In this document: one piece after another, positions 1 to 9,405 of the stretch
How positions within the stretch are numbered: the stretch's first letter is position 1
Layout of the letters: each line of letters opens with the position of its first letter
Origin: Prevotella aurantiaca JCM 15754
GTDB lineage: Bacteria > Bacteroidota > Bacteroidia > Bacteroidales > Bacteroidaceae
Reading direction: 5' to 3'
DNA length: 32,493 nucleotides
NCBI RefSeq assembly: GCF_000614025.1
Contig: NZ_BAKF01000028.1
Location: 1-32,493, forward strand
Made by a program: the position numbers and the translations under genes
The notes under the pieces: generated by a model
What the model was told of the DNA's origin: nothing
The model's database searches: none
The model's input: only the letters and a program-made list of their open reading frames with translations

Positions 1-2
1 AG

Positions 3-86
3 GTTTTTAAGGGAGGACTAATTATAGCAGAAAATGCGTACATAGATAAATCTTACCATTTGCTAGAAGTTTTAGAATTTTGCTAA
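3..86 (+). CDS. 3-prime end of an unidentified gene cut by the window edge
   Basis: Frame 3 is open from the first bases to a TAA at 84-86 and gives 27 codons ending in HLLEVLEFC. The other two plus frames stop within the first 21 bases. The peptide looks protein-like, mixing charged and hydrophobic residues, but is too short to assign to a family. It would converge on the radical SAM gene that ends at 162. A weak stem (97-102 with 108-113, then TTTT) lies between the two and could end transcription. It may be a chance open frame. Confidence 0.35.
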   Translation, partial: VFKGGLIIAENAYIDKSYHLLEVLEFC

Positions 87-161
87 AATAGAAAATAAAC
101 TTGCTATAAGTTTTACGCAATTGGTTTGATACTATCAATATTTACTCTTATATCTTCTAAA

Positions 162-1078
162 TCATTCTTTTCTATCCGATTTTTGATTTGCCAAATTTAG
201 AGCCTTCAACTTATTATTCAATAAGTTCGTAAACTCATAGTTTTTCAGTCCCCATTTGGGTGCTATGAGCAATTCTGATGGACTTTGGGTAACAAATCTT
301 TCTAACACCAAATCATTTCTCAATAGTTTGATATATTTGGTAATAAGGTCAACGTATTCTTCAACAGTATACAAATGGAAAGGTTTTTCTTTAAATATTT
401 TTGCTAATCTTGTACCTTTTATAATCTGCATTTGATGTATCTTGAGCATTGTTAGCGGAAGTGATGATATAATAGGTGCTTGACGCAAGCTTTCTGAAGC
501 ATCCTCTCCTGGTAGTCCCATTATAACATGTCCACCCACATAGATATTTCTCTCTGCAGTTTTTTCTATTGCCATGCGTGTACAAGCAAAATTGTGGCCG
601 CGATTTATATATTTTAAGGTGTCATCATTACAACTTTCAATGCCATACTCCACTATTAAGAAAGTTTGTTTGTTCAATTCCTCCAAATAGTCTATCAATT
701 CGTTGCTGACACAATCAGGCGCGTGCCAATTACTATACCAACAACATCTTTTACTTTTAAAGCTTCTTCGTAAAGCAATTTAAGCTTATCAACTGCACCA
801 TACGTATTTGTATATGCTTGGAAATAAGCCAAGTATTTCATATCTGGATATTTCTTTGCAAAGAAACGTTTTCCATCCTCCAATTGTTCTGTTATGCTCT
901 TTGTATGGCAACAATAAGATGGGTTAAAACTCTTATTATCGCAGAATATACAACCGCCAACACCTATTCTGCCGTCCCGATTAGGACAAGTAAATCCTGC
1001 ATCAATTGAAATCTTTTGTACTCGGAAAGGAAATTGCTTTCTTATCCAAGTACCAAAATCATAATAGTATTGTTCCAT
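162..1078 (-). pseudogene. TIGR01212/YhcC-family radical SAM protein, frameshifted
   Basis: Two minus-strand frames together make one protein of about 305 residues, the usual size for this family. The N-terminal part (1078 down to 695) carries the iron-sulfur cluster cysteines Cys31, Cys43 and Cys46 in the family arrangement, with GVGGCIFC as the hallmark. The C-terminal part (698 down to 162) has the conserved VIMGLPGE and KIHQMQIIKGTRLA segments. The break is at about 717-720: the first frame reads GTRLIV, whereas restoring one C gives GTRPDCVSNELIDYLEEL, which joins the second frame exactly. This is therefore a one-base deletion in a short C run. The family uses SAM and a 4Fe-4S cluster; its substrate is not settled. 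Either the gene is inactivated or the read contains an indel. The start is the ATG at 1078, just downstream of a TAnnTTTG box. Confidence 0.85.
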
Positions 1079-1081
1079 TGT

Positions 1082-1113
1082 TTTGCAAATTTACTTCTTT
1101 TTTTGTACTTTTG
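1082..1113 (+). promoter_or_regulatory. Bacteroidetes-type promoter of dpp4
   Basis: TTTG at 1082-1085, a 20-bp spacer and TACTTTTG at 1106-1113 match the TTTG/TAnnTTTG consensus fully. The predicted transcription start is about 1117, giving a leader of about 22 nt to the ATG at 1139. There is no clear Shine-Dalgarno sequence, as is common in this phylum. Confidence 0.8.
1086..1093 (-). promoter_or_regulatory. Candidate -7 box for the radical SAM gene
   Basis: The minus strand reads TAAATTTG, an exact TAnnTTTG. Its last base lies 8 nt before the ATG at 1078, so the transcript would have a leader of only a few bases. I see no good TTTG about 20 bp upstream. The box overlaps the divergent dpp promoter at 1082-1113. 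Confidence 0.45.
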
Positions 1114-1138
1114 CTGCATAAAATCAATTTAAAATACA

Positions 1139-3334
1139 ATGAAAAAAGTACTTCTTATGTGTGCAGCGTTATTAGCAACGTCTATTTATATGTTTGCAGG
1201 TGAACCTCTTAAGTTAGAAGAGATGACAAAAAACATTTTCGCTGCGAAGACTATTTCTGGCATAAATCCATTAAAGGGAACGTCGGACTATGCACAAATT
1301 TCTGCAGATTGGAAAAAAATTGTAACCTATTCTTTTGTTACAGGTAAAGAAACAGGCGTGCTTTTTGATTTTACCCAGTACCATGATTTTAACCAAAAGT
1401 CTATTGAGGGTTATGAAATTTCTGACGACGGACAGTTTATTCTTATTCAAACGGACACAAAACGCATTTACCGTCGTTCTTTTACAGCAGACTTCCTACT
1501 ATATAATGTAAAGACCAAGTCTCTAAAAAAACTGTCTGAAGGTGGTCCTCAGCAAATTCCAACCTTCTCTCCAAATGGAAAATATATAGCATTTGTACGT
1601 AGTAATAATATTTTTATCACCGATGGAACAACTGAAAAGCAGATAACTACAGATGGTAAGTTCAATGAAATAATCAACGGATTACCTGATTGGGTGAATG
1701 AAGAAGAATTTGGATTTAGTAATGCTTTGTCATGGGGTGCTGATAGTAAAACTTTAAGCTGGATACGTTACGATGAATCTAAAGTAAAGACTTATTCGTT
1801 GCAAATGTTTGAAGGCGCAAAACCTACATTTAAGAAGTACGAAGTTTATCCTGGCGATTATTCTTATAAGTATCCAAAGGCTGGAGAAGATAATTCTAAA
1901 GTGTCTGTTCATGCTTATTTATTGGAGTCTGGTAAGACCTTAACTTATAAATTACCACTTGATGCTGATGGCTACATTCCACGTATAAAGTCTACAAGAT
2001 TTGCTGATCGAATCGTTATTTACACCATGAATCGTCATCAAGATGAATTAAATCTTTATAAAGCAAATCCAAATACGGGCGAGTGTAGTTTGTTAATCAA
2101 AGAAAATGCAAACAAATACGTAAAGGAAGAAGCAATGGGAGGTATTCTTGTAATGAATGATTACATTCTTTTCCCTTCCGACCGTGATGGTTATTTGCAC
2201 TTATACCTCTACACAATTGATGGAAAATTCATTCGTCAGATAGAGAAAGGTAAGTATGATGTTATTGAGGTCTACGGCTTTGACGAGAAAACTGGTAAGA
2301 CTTATTTCCAAGCTGCTGCAAAAACTCCAATGCAACGTGAAGTATATGTAGCTGATAAGAACGGAAAAGTAACGTGCTTAACAACAAAGGATGGTTGGAA
2401 CGCTGCTGTATTTTCAGGCGATTATAAGTATTTCTTAAATAATTGGAGCGATAGAAATACACCTTATTCATACGCTATTTACAATAATAAGGGACAAGTT
2501 GTTCGCGAAGTCCTTAACAATGATAAACTTATAAACGATATGGCAAAATATGATTTGCCCACTCGTGACTTCTTCAAGTTTACTACTTCTGAAGGCGTTC
2601 AACTAAACGGCTGGATAGTAAAACCTAAGAATTTCGACCCTACTAAAAAATATCCAGTTATTTTCTTCCAATACAGTGGTCCTGGTAGTCAGCAGGTTGT
2701 AGACCGTTGGGCACTTGGCTCAATGGGAGCTGGTGGTATTTATGAGGCATATCTTACACAACAAGGATTTATTGTTGCATGCGTTGATGGACGTGGAACT
2801 GGTGCACGTGGTTCAGATTTTGAGAAATGTACTTATTTAAAGTTAGGAGATTTGGAATCAAAAGATCAAGTTGAGGCTGCTCTTTGGATGGCAAAACAAC
2901 CTTATGTTGATGCCAATAATATTGGAATTTGGGGTTGGAGCTTTGGTGGATTCAATACTTTAATGAGTTTAAGCGAAGGACGCAATGCCTTTAAAGCTGG
3001 TGTTTCTGTTGCTCCACCAACTAATTGGCGTTGGTATGATACTGTTTATACAGAGCGTTATATGCGTACACCACAAGAAAATCCTGAAGGATATGCTGTA
3101 AATCCTATTGAACGTGCATATAAAATGAATGCAAAATTGCTCATATGTCATGGTATTGCTGATGATAATGTGCATATTCAAAATGCTTACGAATATTCAG
3201 AAACATTGGTACAAGCTGATAAAGATTTCAAAGAAAACTTCTATACAAATCGTAATCACAGTATTTTTGGTGGTAACACACGTAACCATCTTTTCAGACA
3301 AATCACAGATTGGTTTGTTCAGAACTTAAAATAA
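1139..3334 (+). CDS. dpp4: Dipeptidyl peptidase IV (family S9B)
   Basis: This 731-residue secreted serine peptidase removes X-Pro or X-Ala dipeptides from peptide N-termini, probably in the periplasm, to feed amino-acid catabolism. The first 20 or so residues form a Sec signal peptide (MKKVLLMCAALLATSIYMFA). Residues of about 30-480 are the beta-propeller, which carries the double-Glu motif that binds the substrate amino terminus (DWVNEEEF, Glu189 and Glu190). The C-terminal alpha/beta hydrolase holds the nucleophile Ser601 in GWSFGG, Asp675 in HGIADDNV and His707 in NRNHSIFGG. Length and motifs match Porphyromonas gingivalis DPP4. It has its own promoter and a strong terminator at 3355-3391, so it is monocistronic. 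No odd features. Confidence 0.95.
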   Translation: MKKVLLMCAALLATSIYMFAGEPLKLEEMTKNIFAAKTISGINPLKGTSDYAQISADWKKIVTYSFVTGKETGVLFDFTQYHDFNQKSIEGYEISDDGQFILIQTDTKRIYRRSFTADFLLYNVKTKSLKKLSEGGPQQIPTFSPNGKYIAFVRSNNIFITDGTTEKQITTDGKFNEIINGLPDWVNEEEFGFSNALSWGADSKTLSWIRYDESKVKTYSLQMFEGAKPTFKKYEVYPGDYSYKYPKAGEDNSKVSVHAYLLESGKTLTYKLPLDADGYIPRIKSTRFADRIVIYTMNRHQDELNLYKANPNTGECSLLIKENANKYVKEEAMGGILVMNDYILFPSDRDGYLHLYLYTIDGKFIRQIEKGKYDVIEVYGFDEKTGKTYFQAAAKTPMQREVYVADKNGKVTCLTTKDGWNAAVFSGDYKYFLNNWSDRNTPYSYAIYNNKGQVVREVLNNDKLINDMAKYDLPTRDFFKFTTSEGVQLNGWIVKPKNFDPTKKYPVIFFQYSGPGSQQVVDRWALGSMGAGGIYEAYLTQQGFIVACVDGRGTGARGSDFEKCTYLKLGDLESKDQVEAALWMAKQPYVDANNIGIWGWSFGGFNTLMSLSEGRNAFKAGVSVAPPTNWRWYDTVYTERYMRTPQENPEGYAVNPIERAYKMNAKLLICHGIADDNVHIQNAYEYSETLVQADKDFKENFYTNRNHSIFGGNTRNHLFRQITDWFVQNLK

Positions 3335-3354
3335 TCTTATAAAGTCTAATATTT

Positions 3355-3391
3355 AAAAGGATTGTACATTATATTCGTACAATCCTTTTTT
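3355..3391 (+). terminator. Rho-independent terminator of dpp4
   Basis: The arm AAAAGGATTGTAC (3355-3367) pairs perfectly with GTACAATCCTTTT (3377-3389) around a 9-nt loop and runs into a T tract. It closely resembles the terminator at 6435-6471. Confidence 0.9.
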
Positions 3392-3493
3392 AGTAAATTT
3401 TATTTTATCTACTATCTATCTTATTGTTGAAAATTAGTAATTTTATGAGAATTGTTTTTTGTTAATCTAATGTTAAAAGATAAATATCTTTCA

Positions 3494-3521
3494 TTTGTAT
3501 CTAATCTATAAAGTAAATTTG
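3494..3521 (+). promoter_or_regulatory. Possible promoter of the outer-membrane barrel gene
   Basis: TAAATTTG at 3514-3521 is an exact -7 box, with TTTG at 3494-3497. The 16-bp spacer is shorter than the usual 19-21, so this is weaker than the other promoters. The leader would be about 90 nt. The rest of 3392-3615 is AT-rich and shows nothing else. Confidence 0.4.
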
Positions 3522-3615
3522 TAATTATAAATAAAATGCGTTAAATAGTTGATAGTTTGCAATAATTATTATAGCTGTATCCTAAATCTTTTAACAATCT
3601 AAATTCATTACCATT

Positions 3616-6418
3616 ATGGAGATCAATATTAAGAAGTATTTTCGTTGTTTTTTTGTAGTATTACTATTTTTTACTTTACCAATTCAAGCGAGTGATTACA
3701 AACATTCCGTTGAAGGTTCTGTTGTTGATAACATCACAGGTATGGGGGTTACAGCCAAAATAACCTTGATGACTGCCGACAGTGTTGTTATTGATACGAT
3801 TACAGCGGATATAGAAGAGATGCCTTGGGATATTGGTTATCACAAGGCTTATTATGAATTCAAAGATGCTGTAACGTCGAAAGGAAAGTACATTATTAAG
3901 GCTGAGAAAGAAGGCTACGACGTTTGTTATATGAATTGCGAATTGAGAAGCACTCGCCAAGACTATATTAAGGTAAAAGAAATCCGAATGACGAAGATTG
4001 TGGAACACGAACTGAAGGAAGTTACGGTTGTTGCTTCAAAGGTGAAAATGGTTATGAAAGGCGATACCATTGTCTACAATGCTAATGCTTTTAACCTAGC
4101 CGAAGGCAATATGCTCGATGCCTTAATCGCCCGCTTGCCGGGTGCAAAGTTAGAGAAAGACGGAAGGATTTATGTGAATGGGAGGTTCATTCAGACTCTG
4201 TTGGTAAACGGACATGAATTCTTTTCCGATAATCCTAAACTGGCTTTAGAGAACCTTCCTGCCTATACGGTGAACAAAATAAAGGTATAATAACAAGGCG
4301 GGAACAAAGTCAAGGCTGATGCAACAAAATATGGGAGATAATACCTACGTGATGGATGTCAGATTGAAAAGAGAATATGCAACGGGTTATATGGGTAATT
4401 TAGAAGCAGGTGGCGGAACCGAAAAGCGTTACAAACTTCGTGGTTTTGGTATGAAGTTTTCAGATAAAGAACGTATGGGCTCCTTCTTTAATATCAATAA
4501 TCTGAACGATAATCAGCGTGCAGCATTATCTGGAGAATGGAGTCTGCAAGATGTAGGCGATGGTTTGCTTACTGTAAAGAACGCAGGTCTTTCATATGTA
4601 CGTTTCTTGAATAATGAACTTTCATGGGTTTCAACTGAAAATACTTGGGAACATATCAATACAGACAACGAGTCAATTACACATACACAGACTTATTTGC
4701 CTAAGGGAAACTCATTCTTACACAATCATAGCAAACAACTGAATAAGTCAGATAAGTGGGAAAGTAGAAACACTCTTTCTATTAAAGGATCAACTTTCTC
4801 TACAACGAATTTACTTAGTGTTTCCTATATGCGCAATAATGGATTTGGAAGTGCGAATATCACTACTTCAAATGAAACAACAAAGCTGAATGCTTTACTA
4901 TCGAAAAACAGTTTCGAGGCAAGCAATTTCAATTTTGACTTCTCAACTGGTAATTATGTTAAGTACATTACAGACTTAATACGTGGAGACTTCTCTGTAA
5001 GTTATAATCGTAATAATCAAAAGCAGTTCATGTTGAATGGCATTCAATATATGCAAGGAGGTCTGCCTAATGACTATCGTAACAATTACTTTGATATGCC
5101 CAATCAGAAGTTGAAGCTATCTGCTAGTGTGGGCTATAATTTAAATATACGTAAAACAACGTTTGCTCCAAGTTATTCTTATACCTACACTTACAACAAG
5201 GCAAGTGAATTGCTTTACCGTCTTGACTGGATTGCTGGAAGAGATATTAATCAATTTAATATCTTGCCTTCTACTTCAAATGTTTTGCTTTCTGTATTGG
5301 ATAATAACAATAGTTATCGTTTTAATGAGTATCGAAACGAACATAGTTTTAATTTACGTTATTTCAAGTTCTGTAAGAAATTATTTGATGGTGAACTTAC
5401 AGTAAACCTCCCACTGCGTTTGTTAAATGCTGACTTCCATTATTATGGTGTCAGCGAGCAACGTTTTTCTCGCCGTAAACTATTCTTTGAACCGAATATA
5501 CAGTTAAGTCATTGGGGAGAAGACGTATCATGGGATTTTACTGCAGGTATGAAATCAGACTTTCCAACTTTACTTGCCACAGCAGATTATCGCAACGACA
5601 GCGACCCTCTGAACATTCGATTGGGTAATAAAGACTTACGCAACCTGCATTATTATGATGTAGATGCTAATATTACCTTTAATGGAGAAAATGAACAAAC
5701 AATTAGTTTATCAGCTAATTATCACCGAACAGACAACCAGGTAGCCTATGCGCTTATCTTTGATAATAATACTGGAGTATCAACAATATATCCTACCAGT
5801 GTAAAAGGTAATTGGAAAACAAAGTTTGAGGTAGAGTTTAAGCGTGCATTAGATAAAGCAAACAGAATCTTATTCAGCAATGATTTCTCTACCAATTATA
5901 ACCACAGTGTTGATATGGCTTCCGTAGCTGGAAGCACTGCAAGTCAGCGTAGTATTGTAGATAACTGGAAGTTTGGTGATGAATTAAAAGTGAATTATCG
6001 CTTAAACGATGACTATGAATTCACATTTAATACAGGTCTAAACTACTATCTTATACGTAGTAAACGTGTTGGTTTTGAAAATATCAATGCATCAGACTAT
6101 AATATTGGTCTAAATGCACAGATAGTATTGCCTTGGGAATTACAATTAACTACCGATATGACGATGTTTGCAAGGCGAGGTTATCAGCAATCTGAAATGA
6201 ATACCACAGATTGGATTTGGAATATTCAGTTGGCACGTACCTTCTTAAAAGGACATCTTACCGCTAAACTACAAGGTTTCGACCTGCTGCAACAGCTATC
6301 AAACATCCGCTACGTAATTAATTCGCAAGGACGTACAGAGTCTTGGAACAACAGCATACCGCGATATTTAATGCTTTCTCTTGCATGGAAGTTCAGCATT
6401 AATCCAAAGAAAAAATAA
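3616..6418 (+). pseudogene. Outer-membrane beta-barrel protein with CarboxypepD-like domain, frameshifted
   Basis: Two plus-strand frames (3616-4290 and, by its first ATG, 4319-6418) form one protein of about 930 residues. The order is: signal peptide (about 1-25, hydrophobic, ending QAS); a carboxypeptidase-regulatory-like beta-sandwich (about 28-115); a TonB-receptor-like plug (about 125-224, with GDTIVYNANAF, LIARLPGAKLEKDG and VNGHEFF); then a long barrel rich in aromatic and Asn/Ser strands that ends LSLAWKFSINPKKK. At 4285-4291 the first frame stops after KIKV with two TAA codons, while the next frame continues YNNKAGTKSRLMQQNMG, the expected family continuation. The break is a one-base indel. 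No TonB box or SusD partner is seen, so this looks like the PF14905-type barrel family rather than a SusC. If the frameshift is real, only the plug half is translated from the start. Confidence 0.85.
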
Positions 6419-6434
6419 TACGTTCGTTAATTAT

Positions 6435-6471
6435 AAGGATTGTGCATGATATTTATGCAATCCTTCTTTTT
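6435..6471 (+). terminator. Terminator of the barrel gene
   Basis: AAGGATTG (6435-6442) pairs with CAATCCTT (6458-6465), with two inner wobble pairs, and is followed by CTTTTT. It shares its stem and part of its loop with the dpp4 terminator. Confidence 0.8.
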
Positions 6472-6474
6472 GTA

Positions 6475-6482
6475 TAACTTTG
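6475..6482 (+). promoter_or_regulatory. Candidate -7 box for the zinc-ribbon gene
   Basis: TAACTTTG matches TAnnTTTG exactly. TTTA at 6452-6455 sits at the right distance (19 bp) for the upstream element and differs from TTTG at one base. The leader to the ATG at 6508 would be about 22 nt. The upstream element overlaps the terminator hairpin of the preceding gene. Confidence 0.6.
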
Positions 6483-6507
6483 TGTTATTAACAATTTTAT
6501 TGACAAA

Positions 6508-6801
6508 ATGGGATTTATACGGAAATACAAATGTACAACCTGTAGCTATGAAGCTGATATATACGAAGGAAAAGGCTTTATGGGACAAACTATCGAGATG
6601 GTAATGTGCTGTGACTGCAATTCTATACAACCATTAGTAGTAGGAGGAGTAATTGGTGATGCAGCACCTTCATTCCGTACTCTGATAGGTAGACTATGTT
6701 TGAATTGTGGATCAGAGAATATTATTAAATGGGATGGGCACTTTTGTCCACAGTGCAAAGGGAAAATGGAAGATATTGGAAATAGAGAGTTTTGGTCATA
6801 A
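6508..6801 (+). CDS. Small double zinc-ribbon protein, function unknown
   Basis: A 97-residue cytosolic protein with four CxxC pairs: CTTC and CCDC in the N-terminal half, CLNC and CPQC in the C-terminal half. They are spaced as two zinc knuckles or as one rubredoxin-like plus one ribbon module. It has no signal peptide and no membrane segment. I do not recognise a named family. Such proteins often bind nucleic acid or act as adaptors, but nothing here shows which. It has its own -7 box and stands alone between two terminating regions. Start and stop are unambiguous, and the cysteine pattern makes a real gene very likely. Confidence 0.8.
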   Translation: MGFIRKYKCTTCSYEADIYEGKGFMGQTIEMVMCCDCNSIQPLVVGGVIGDAAPSFRTLIGRLCLNCGSENIIKWDGHFCPQCKGKMEDIGNREFWS

Positions 6802-7303
6802 TTAAAAGGTTAAAAAGAGTATATAATTGTTTAATAAAAAATGTTGATTTGAATAATCGAAATAGAATCGTGAAACAATAAAAATACTGATATATTTTAA
6901 AGAAAATAATTTTTGACTTTAAAATCTATCAGTTTTAATATAAAATTATAGCTTTTATAAGGTAAAAAAATACTTTTGTAATAAGAAATCTATGTTTTTA
7001 TAAAGTATTTTTAGTTCTAAATGTTACTTTTATTATTCATTTTGTTGTTAATGGTTTGCTATTTTATTACACAAATCTGTTGTGCAGTTTTGTAAATATC
7101 TAGTAACTAGATAGTTGAAATTGCACACAAATGGGTCTAATATTTGCAAATAAATATGATATAGTTCTCAAAAACAGCCTTCTTGTTATAGTTTCACGCT
7201 AAAAAATTAACACTATTGTGCGTAATTATTGTAAATTTAAGATTTTATAACAAGTAAAAGAGTAAAAGCGAGAAGTTTTTGAATGATGGTATCCAAATAT
7301 ATT
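6802..7303. other. About 500-bp AT-rich intergenic region between convergent genes
   Basis: It holds no credible gene. Two inverted repeats are visible: AAAAATACTTT (6966-6976) with AAAGTATTTTT (7002-7012), and a compound palindrome at 7081-7127. Neither is followed by a T run, so neither is a canonical terminator. TACTTTTG at 6971-6978 matches a -7 box but has no TTTG upstream. Confidence 0.6.
7081..7127. repeat. Compound inverted repeat
   Basis: TATCTAGT (7097-7104) and ACTAGATA (7106-7113) form a perfect palindrome around one base. They are nested inside TGTGCA (7081-7086) and TGCACA (7122-7127). ACACAAAT occurs on both sides as a direct repeat. It could be an operator or an RNA stem-loop; function unknown. 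Confidence 0.5.
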
Positions 7304-8407
7304 TTATTTTGTAAGGATAGCCTTGTAGAATGATTCATATTGTTTAGCCACCTTTATGTGGTCGTGGTGTTTTCGGATATAATCAATACTTTCTTGTTGA
7401 AGCTTTTGTATGCGTTCGGGATAGAGCACTAATTGTTTTATCTGTTCGTAACAACTTTCGTAAGTAGGTTGAACATTGATAATAGGGTGCAGCTGTGTTT
7501 CATTTAGGATTTCATAATTCTCAGGTTCGCCTCCTCCAATACAAATAATACCTCTGCTCATCGCTTCTAATGGATTCATAGAGGGAGTATAACTATAAAG
7601 TTGGTCAAGTATTGCGTCAGAACCATCCATTAGTTTTACATATTGGTCGAATGGAATCCCTTCAGCAATGCGCAAGTCTAATCGTTCGGGATATTTTGCC
7701 TTTACCGCTTCTGCAGCTCGAAGCATAATATCTGTTCCTTTATATTCTGAACGATTCTTACTTATACCTATAAACAATTTAAGCATTCCACCTTTTCTTT
7801 CTACTTGTGTTTTCTTTCCTTCGGTAATAATAGGGAAGGGAATAAATTTAGTTTTGTCTGGAAAGAATGGTTGGTAACAAACTTGATATTCGTATAGTCC
7901 TGCAATAATTCCGTCACAATCCTTAGCAATTGTTTTGTTTAATAGTTCTTTATCAGTGCCTAACCAATCACGTTTTTCTATAATAGCGTCTTTATTTGTT
8001 CTTAAATTCTTTCCTATATTAAAGTCACTATATCGTAATGGCATGGTAGTACTATTGACATGTGCCCAATAGTAGTCCATACCGAAAGCTCCCATTACGA
8101 TTTTCTTGTTATGGCGCCTTAAGTAGTTGTATATATACTGAATACGCTTAGCTTTTAAGTCTATGAAGACAGGATTGATAATTTGTACGATGTCATAACC
8201 GCGTAGTTTGTGAAGATTAACAAGTAAATGAAGAATAAGACGAAGTCCTGCAAATCGACCAGAAGGACGGGCAAGATTGATATCGCGGGGATATGCTTTC
8301 CAGTAATCCCCATTTGAAGCCACAATAACATTGTGTCCTAAACGTTCTAAACCCGCTTTTAACGTGTTGTGTACGTTACTATATTCTCCAATCAATAGTA
8401 TTCTCAT
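7304..8407 (-). CDS. Glycosyltransferase, GT4/GT-B type
   Basis: A 367-residue GT-B glycosyltransferase that probably adds a sugar to a growing surface-polysaccharide or lipid-linked oligosaccharide on the inner membrane. The N-terminal Rossmann half begins MRILLIGEYSNVHNTLKAGL. The C-terminal half has the GT4 donor-site pattern NPLEAMSRGIICIGGGEPE (278-296), with the paired glutamates that hold the nucleotide sugar. There is no signal peptide or membrane span. It is the last gene of a minus-strand operon, 18 bp after the preceding GT2 gene, with no promoter of its own visible. Donor and acceptor cannot be read from the sequence. Confidence 0.85.
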   Translation of the reverse strand: MRILLIGEYSNVHNTLKAGLERLGHNVIVASNGDYWKAYPRDINLARPSGRFAGLRLILHLLVNLHKLRGYDIVQIINPVFIDLKAKRIQYIYNYLRRHNKKIVMGAFGMDYYWAHVNSTTMPLRYSDFNIGKNLRTNKDAIIEKRDWLGTDKELLNKTIAKDCDGIIAGLYEYQVCYQPFFPDKTKFIPFPIITEGKKTQVERKGGMLKLFIGISKNRSEYKGTDIMLRAAEAVKAKYPERLDLRIAEGIPFDQYVKLMDGSDAILDQLYSYTPSMNPLEAMSRGIICIGGGEPENYEILNETQLHPIINVQPTYESCYEQIKQLVLYPERIQKLQQESIDYIRKHHDHIKVAKQYESFYKAILTK

Positions 8408-8425
8408 TTTACTATGATGCTACTT

Positions 8426-9405
8426 TTACTGACGTGGAAGAGTATGAATGAGAAGCTTTCGTCCTACCTTCGAGTTTATCATTATAGAAAAGAGTTTGTA
8501 TTTTCGAGTGTAATTTTTTTTAGGCAATGGGAAGAGTCCACGCTTTTCGAGGCGTAAAAGAACATGGTTAAGATATTGTTCATCGCGTGTTAAGATTATG
8601 ATATTGTAAATATAATCCATTGTTAATTGTGCTACACGGCGCAACATCGCCACTCTATCTTTAGCAGGCATAAGGTCAGCTTATCTTGCAAACTCTTTAT
8701 TACAAGTTCAGTATCTTGTAAACGCTTTAATTTCCAACGTTTATCCTTGTTGTGTGTAATAGAGTTCGTACGTTTTCGGTAGAAGTAAGCTTGTATTTTT
8801 GTATTGTAAACTCTATCGGCACGAATAATAAGCTGGGGTGTAAATTCTTCATCTTCGTGTAGTATTCCCTTTGTAAAGCGTAAGTTTACCAACAGATTTT
8901 TCTTGAAAATATACCCACATGCAGATGCCCGAAGGTTATTATTATGCATGTATTCTGTACCAGAAACTACTTCATCATTAGCAAGTTGCGTACTTGTGTC
9001 TTCTTTAGTTGCAAAATCAAAAAGGACAATTTCAGCATCTTTAAACCTAATAAAGTCTAAACATTTATCATAGTTATTTGATATAAGGAAATCGTCTGCA
9101 TCAATAAATTGCAGATATTGCCCTTTTGACATTGCTATTCCTGTATTTCTTGCTTCACTAAGTCCTTGATTGGGTTGACGAATATATATTATTTGGTCAG
9201 CAACCTCAGTAAGTAAGTTGAGTGGAGAAATGTCAGAACCATCATCTATGACAATAATTTCACGTTCTTCTGCATTAAGTGTGAGCATAAGGAGGCTGCC
9301 AATACACTTCTTTAGCATATCAATAGGCTCATTATAATAAGTGATAATAAAGCTAATTAGCGGTTGAGCTTTATCACTTTGTGAAGAAAAGTGTTGAGTT
9401 TGCAT
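8426..9405 (-). pseudogene. Glycosyltransferase family 2, frameshifted near its C-terminus
   Basis: The frame from 9405 encodes a GT-A fold transferase with IIVIDDGS (about 51-57), QGLSEARNTGI and the metal-binding DxD segment FIDADDF (Asp102 to Asp105). At about 8670 this frame runs into an unrelated tail (CLLKIEWRCCAV), while another frame continues with MPAKDRVAMLRRVAQL to a stop at 8426. Restoring one base between TT and ATG joins LQDKLTL to MPAKDR and gives a protein of about 325 residues, normal for the family. As read, the product has 257 residues with an altered last 13 or so and lacks the C-terminal 80; it keeps the catalytic core and could be partly active. Its start overlaps the end of the upstream GT2 gene by 49 bp. 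Confidence 0.8.
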
